Below are positions 16,072 through 18,742 of a DNA stretch of 18,742 nucleotides, one piece after another. Position 1 is the first letter of the stretch. The number at the start of each line of letters is the position of its first letter. The notes beneath the pieces are model-generated. The model did no database searches. It saw only the letters and a list, made by a program, of their open reading frames with translations, and was not told the origin of the DNA. This DNA is from Granulicella sp. UBA5172 (lineage in GTDB: Bacteria > Acidobacteriota > Terriglobia > Terriglobales > Acidobacteriaceae), in assembly GCA_002413385.1 (NCBI GenBank), contig DHWW01000254.1:6769-25510 (forward strand), written 5' to 3'. The position numbers and the translations under genes are program-made.

Positions 16072-16089
16072 CTGCAAATAAAATTGCAG
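16072..16089. promoter_or_regulatory. CTGCAA/TTGCAG inverted repeat in the gap after the permease gene
   Basis: CTGCAA (16072-16077) and TTGCAG (16084-16089) are perfect reverse complements separated by ATAAAA. The site lies between the permease stop and the truncated Tat gene at 16149. It is a candidate operator for the second plus-strand block. The stem is too weak to be a convincing terminator. Confidence 0.35.
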
Positions 16090-16148
16090 ATCACAACCTC
16101 GACGACATTCTGTCCGCACAATAAAACGTCTTACAGGAGTTTCAGTTT

Positions 16149-16226
16149 ATGATCCGCAGATTCTTTCTCCGTTCCATGTCAGTCGGCGCGGTCACAGCCG
16201 CAGCGGCTGGCAGCCTACCTGCGTGA
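16149..16226 (+). pseudogene. Truncated Tat signal-peptide gene (25 codons left)
   Basis: ATG 16149 has a good ribosome site (AGGAG, eight bases upstream) and encodes a textbook Tat leader: RRFFLR twin-arginine motif, hydrophobic Ala-rich core and an A-x-A-like end. It then stops at TGA 16224-16226. No mature domain continues in any plus frame that I recognise. The start of an exported enzyme's gene was therefore probably kept when its body was lost or replaced. It would have been the first gene of the block that continues with the SDR and FAH genes. Confidence 0.6.
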
Positions 16227-16495
16227 CCCTTCTGGAGGCCACCTGCGAGTTGAAGCCAAGTCCGCGGCACAGAAGACTTGTTGCCCTCGGATTCGATGAG
16301 GCTTTCATTGCTGCTGATGATGTTCCGGCCGTCGTCGGATTCACCTTCCAGGCCGGCGGGAGGCGACGACAAGCGCACGAATGGATCTTCGTCCGGTGCA
16401 ATCTCCCGGTTCAAGACCGGCATTCGTGGCTTTCGGGAGAACTTTTCGCGCATAAGCTCCTCAACCATCACATTGGCATCGTAAGAAATTAAGAA
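16227..16495 (-). other. Unassigned remnant between the Tat stub and the SDR gene
   Basis: The 270 bases up to the SDR ribosome site hold no recognised plus-strand gene. On the minus strand one frame has a protein-like composition, with third-position C/G bias and acidic, polar stretches such as NREIAPDEDPFVRL and SNESLIESEGNKSS. It has no identifiable family and no clear start or end. It is most likely a piece of another gene inserted or left by deletion after the Tat leader. A plus-strand frame from GTG 16223 is also open but looks like its shadow. Confidence 0.25.
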
Positions 16496-16506
16496 ATGAG
16501 GAGAAC

Positions 16507-17259
16507 ATGAATCGAATTGACCTGGATGGACGGCACGCTGTTGTAACGGGAGGCGCCCAGGGCATTGGCTTATCGGTGGCACGCAGATTGATTGCGTCTG
16601 GCGCATCGGTGACACTTTGGGACCGGGATGAAGTAATGCTGGCGGAGGCCTTGAAAACTCTATCGTCCGCAGGAATTGCATCGATTGAGACCATCGATGT
16701 CGCGAACCAGCAGAGCGTGGATTCAGCAACAAGCTCAACGATCGCCCGGCACGGGAAGATCGACATTCTGGTGGCGAGTGCGGGCATTGCCGGGCCAAAC
16801 CATAAGACATGGGAATATCCCGTGGACGCCTGGAAGCAAATCCTGGATATCAATCTGACGGGCGTGTACCTCTGCTGCCGGGCGGTAGTGCCGTACATGC
16901 TCAAGCAAAATTACGGTCGCATCGTGAATGTGGCTTCCATTGCCGGGAAAGAGGGGAACGCAAATGCACCTGCGTACAGCGCCTCCAAGGCCGGGGTCAT
17001 TGCACTCACAAAGTCACTGGGTAAGGAGACTGCCGACAAGAACATTGCCGTGAACTGCATTACGCCGGCGGTGGCACGGACTCGAATCTTCGACCAGATG
17101 ACCCAGGAACACATTGACTTCATGCTTTCGCGCATTCCGCGAGGCCGTTTTCTAGAAGTTGACGAAGTGAGTTCGATGGTCGCATGGTTAGTCTCGGAGG
17201 AGAACTCCTTCACCACGGCAGCAGTATTCGATCTCAGCGGTGGACGCGCTACCTACTAA
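16507..17259 (+). CDS. SDR-family NAD(P)-dependent dehydrogenase, probably sugar-acid specific
   Basis: This is a 250-residue classical short-chain dehydrogenase with the Rossmann TGGAQGIG motif (residues 14-21), an NAG variant SAG (91-93), Asn116 in DINLTG, and the catalytic Ser144, Tyr157 and Lys161 (NVASIAG, YSASK). Asp39 at the end of the second strand favours NAD over NADP. GAGGAG lies three bases before ATG 16507. The next gene, an FAH-family hydrolase, starts 11 bases after the stop. SDR plus FAH is the pairing of non-phosphorylative L-rhamnonate and L-fuconate routes, where the SDR oxidises 2-keto-3-deoxy-L-sugar acid at C4 and the FAH enzyme splits the diketo acid. I infer that role; an ordinary 3-oxoacyl reductase label would be less informative. 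The exact sugar is not decided by sequence. Confidence 0.85.
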   Translation: MNRIDLDGRHAVVTGGAQGIGLSVARRLIASGASVTLWDRDEVMLAEALKTLSSAGIASIETIDVANQQSVDSATSSTIARHGKIDILVASAGIAGPNHKTWEYPVDAWKQILDINLTGVYLCCRAVVPYMLKQNYGRIVNVASIAGKEGNANAPAYSASKAGVIALTKSLGKETADKNIAVNCITPAVARTRIFDQMTQEHIDFMLSRIPRGRFLEVDEVSSMVAWLVSEENSFTTAAVFDLSGGRATY

Positions 17260-17270
17260 AGGAGAAGAAA

Positions 17271-18128
17271 ATGAAACTTGTACGATACGGAAAGCCAGGA
17301 GCGGAGCAACCCGGAGCCATTGACGACCAGGGTATTCTTCGTGATCTGTCTGTAGTGATTCCAGACGTCACCGGCCAGACGCTTCAGCCAGAGACACTAC
17401 AGCGTTTGCGTTCCGTCAAGTTGACGGATTTACCAATTGTCACGGACGGTCCACGATTTGGCCCTTGCGTCGGTTCGGTGGGTAAGTTCATTTGCATCGG
17501 CCTTAACTATTCTGATCACGCCGCTGAGTCTGGCATGGAGGTACCCAGGGAGCCCGTCGTCTTCATGAAGGCCACCTCCAGCATCATGGGCGCAAATGAC
17601 GAAGTCATGCTTCCCCGCGACTCTACAAAGGCCGACTGGGAAGTCGAGCTTGGCGTAGTCATCGGGAAGGAGGCGAAGTATGTGGACGAGACAAAGGCAT
17701 TGGATCATGTTGCGGGCTATTGCGTAGTCAACGATCTTTCTGAGAGGGCGTTCCAACTCGAAGGCACGGGACAGTGGGTAAAGGGAAAGAGTGCCGATAC
17801 GTTTGGCCCGATTGGACCGTGGCTGGTGACCGCAGATGAGATTCCTAACCCACAAGACCTCCGCCTGTGGTTAGAGGTGGACGGACATCGATACCAGGAT
17901 GGCTCAACCAGCACGATGGTGTTCACAGTAGCTTATCTCGTGAGCTATCTGAGTCGTTTCATGAGCTTGCAACCGGGTGACATCATCTCCACGGGGACAC
18001 CCCCAGGAGTTGGCCTTGGGCAAAAGCCGCCAGTTTACCTGAGGGCCGGTCAGATCGTGAAGCTAGGCATCTCAGGCCTGGGCGAGCAGACCCAGAGGGT
18101 CATCCCATTTAAACCTCAAGCTGAATAG
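17271..18128 (+). CDS. Fumarylacetoacetate-hydrolase family enzyme (diketo-deoxy sugar-acid hydrolase-like)
   Basis: The 285-residue protein has the short N-terminal cap and the FAH catalytic domain. It shows CIGLNYSDHAAESG (about 75-88), EPVVFMKATSSIMG, the metal ligands Glu124 and Glu126 in WEVELGVVIG and Asp155 in VVNDLSERAFQ, GKSADTFGPIGPWL (172-185) and GTPPGVGLG. This subgroup includes 2,4-diketo-3-deoxy-L-fuconate/L-rhamnonate hydrolases, which cleave the diketo acid to pyruvate and a hydroxy acid such as L-lactate, and proteins often mislabelled ureidoglycolate lyase. I used ATG 17271, with AGGAG upstream; a longer in-frame start lies inside the SDR gene. Coupling to the SDR gene (11-base gap) supports the sugar-acid role. 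It is followed by a hairpin and mobile-element debris. Confidence 0.87.
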   Translation: MKLVRYGKPGAEQPGAIDDQGILRDLSVVIPDVTGQTLQPETLQRLRSVKLTDLPIVTDGPRFGPCVGSVGKFICIGLNYSDHAAESGMEVPREPVVFMKATSSIMGANDEVMLPRDSTKADWEVELGVVIGKEAKYVDETKALDHVAGYCVVNDLSERAFQLEGTGQWVKGKSADTFGPIGPWLVTADEIPNPQDLRLWLEVDGHRYQDGSTSTMVFTVAYLVSYLSRFMSLQPGDIISTGTPPGVGLGQKPPVYLRAGQIVKLGISGLGEQTQRVIPFKPQAE

Positions 18129-18177
18129 TGGCGCGTCCCTTTGCAGTTCTTTAGAGCAATAGCAAAGACGGTGTAAT

Positions 18178-18201
18178 GTCGCAGAGGCGAAACTCCGCGA
18201 C
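18178..18201. repeat. Hairpin at the left end of the IS630-like relic
   Basis: GTCGC (18178-18182) pairs with GCGAC (18197-18201), then after an A/C mismatch GAG pairs with CTC around the loop GCGAAA. It lies 50 bases after the FAH stop and directly before the transposase relic. It could be the end of the insertion element or a terminator of the SDR-FAH unit; no T run follows. Confidence 0.4.
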
Positions 18202-18210
18202 GCACATCAG

Positions 18211-18426
18211 ATGGCATGAGCCTATGAGGATGATCTGCGTCTGAAGATTTTCGAGGCGCATGCGAACGGTTACGGGAGCTTCCGGACACTGGCAGCGGTG
18301 TTCGGAGTGAGCCTGGGCTATGTGGAGAAGATTTTCCGTCAGAGAAAGCAGAACGGGAAGTGCGAGCGGGTCCGTCACCGCCCCGGGCCGAAGAGTCGCG
18401 TAAGTCAGGCGGTGGCCGATCGGATG
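18211..18426 (+). pseudogene. IS630-type transposase N-terminus, broken
   Basis: The frame from 18220 gives AYEDDLRLKIFEAHANG, then SFRTLAAVFGVSLGYVEKIF and a basic linker ending in a PGPKSR motif. This is the helix-turn-helix DNA-binding half of an IS630-family transposase. The natural start appears to be ATG 18211, but the third codon is TGA (18217-18219), so it reads Met-Ala-stop. The DDE catalytic half is missing: after about 70 codons the frame passes without a stop into aldehyde dehydrogenase sequence. It is a dead relic, probably the scar of an insertion followed by deletion. Confidence 0.7.
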
Positions 18427-18742
18427 GTGGAACTGTCGGAGTTCCTCGCCGACTCCTCGCTTGCAGAAGAAGTGTTTGGCCAGATCACGCTGGTGGTTCA
18501 TTGCGATGAGCCTGCGGCGATGCTACGTGCAGCGCAATCGCTACAGGGGCATTTGACCGCGACGATTCTGGACACAGAGAAGGATCTGGCGGAGAATGCC
18601 GAGTTGCTGCAGGTGCTGGAGTCGAAGGTGGGGCGCGTGATCTTTAACGGCTTTCCGACAGGCGTGGAGGTATGCCACGCGATGGTGCATGGGGGGCCGT
18701 ATCCAGCGATGTCTGACGGGCGTTCGACGTCGGTGGGGAGCC
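18427..18742 (+). pseudogene. 5'-truncated aldehyde dehydrogenase (alpha-ketoglutarate semialdehyde dehydrogenase-like), runs off the window
   Basis: The translated segment begins about EFLADSSLAEEVFG, then ITLVVHCDEP, a long helix region, and the diagnostic GRVIFNGFPTGVEVCHAM with GGPYPAMSDGRSTSVG. That is the C-terminal region of the NADP-dependent 2,5-dioxopentanoate dehydrogenase group, which oxidises alpha-ketoglutarate semialdehyde in non-phosphorylative pentose and hexarate pathways. About the first 390 of some 520 residues, including the catalytic Cys and Glu and the Rossmann domain, are replaced by the transposase relic in the same frame. The junction is near 18425-18435. The end lies beyond the window. 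The original gene would have fitted the SDR-FAH sugar-acid block; an intact copy may exist elsewhere. Confidence 0.7.

Noticed and set aside
1..18742. CRISPR array, rRNA, riboswitch or retron-like structure
   Set aside because: No regularly spaced repeats, rRNA-like sequence or recognisable riboswitch core was seen; the repeats present are single inverted or direct pairs.

Overview
The window looks like an accessory sugar-acid catabolism region of a soil-type Acidobacteriota (Terriglobales/Acidobacteriaceae-like) chromosome. The main clue is a 1124-residue TonB-dependent receptor of the Oar type: an N-terminal carboxypeptidase-regulatory-like domain and a C-terminal Phe. Moderate-to-high GC and the co-occurrence of IclR, secreted cupin and sugar-acid genes fit this. 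The taxon is an inference; no rRNA or other marker gene is present.

Left edge (1-1360): a mobile-element scar. A minus-strand piece of an SF1 (Upf1-like) helicase, with a one-base frameshift and no Walker A or motif VI, abuts a plus-strand C-terminal half of a tyrosine recombinase at about base 910. Short direct repeats lie just outside it.

Minus-strand block (1360-10109), in transcription order: TonB-dependent receptor, secreted metallo-beta-lactamase-fold hydrolase, dgoD (galactonate dehydratase), dgoT (galactonate MFS transporter), dgoK (2-dehydro-3-deoxygalactonokinase), dgoA (2-dehydro-3-deoxy-6-phosphogalactonate aldolase). Together these give outer-membrane uptake, possible periplasmic processing, inner-membrane import and the complete De Ley-Doudoroff route from D-galactonate to pyruvate and glyceraldehyde 3-phosphate. 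dgoD/dgoT and dgoK/dgoA overlap. Five of the six genes use GTG or TTG starts. Strong GC-rich hairpins separate receptor from hydrolase and hydrolase from dgoD.

Centre (10110-11514): a divergent regulatory region, an IclR-family regulator, and a 359-base intergenic stretch with a sigma70-like promoter. An identical 12-bp motif lies on both sides of the regulator gene.

Plus-strand block 1 (11515-16026): two paralogous exported bicupins, an amidohydrolase-2 family enzyme, a small ABM-domain protein and an NCS1-type permease, closely spaced like an operon. I do not recognise a known pathway for this set; it is the best candidate here for an undescribed catabolic system. The second bicupin has lost the metal-ligand histidines of its C-terminal cupin while its partner keeps them. 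A perfect 14-bp inverted repeat separates the two.

Plus-strand block 2 (16027-18742): a Tat signal-peptide stub that stops after 25 codons, an unassigned remnant, an SDR dehydrogenase and a fumarylacetoacetate-hydrolase family enzyme. The last two fit a non-phosphorylative 2-keto-3-deoxy sugar-acid pathway. At the right edge an IS630-type transposase N-terminus is joined in frame to the C-terminal part of an alpha-ketoglutarate-semialdehyde-dehydrogenase-like gene that runs off the window. Both edges and the 16.1-16.5 kb segment therefore show gene breakage around otherwise intact catabolic genes.
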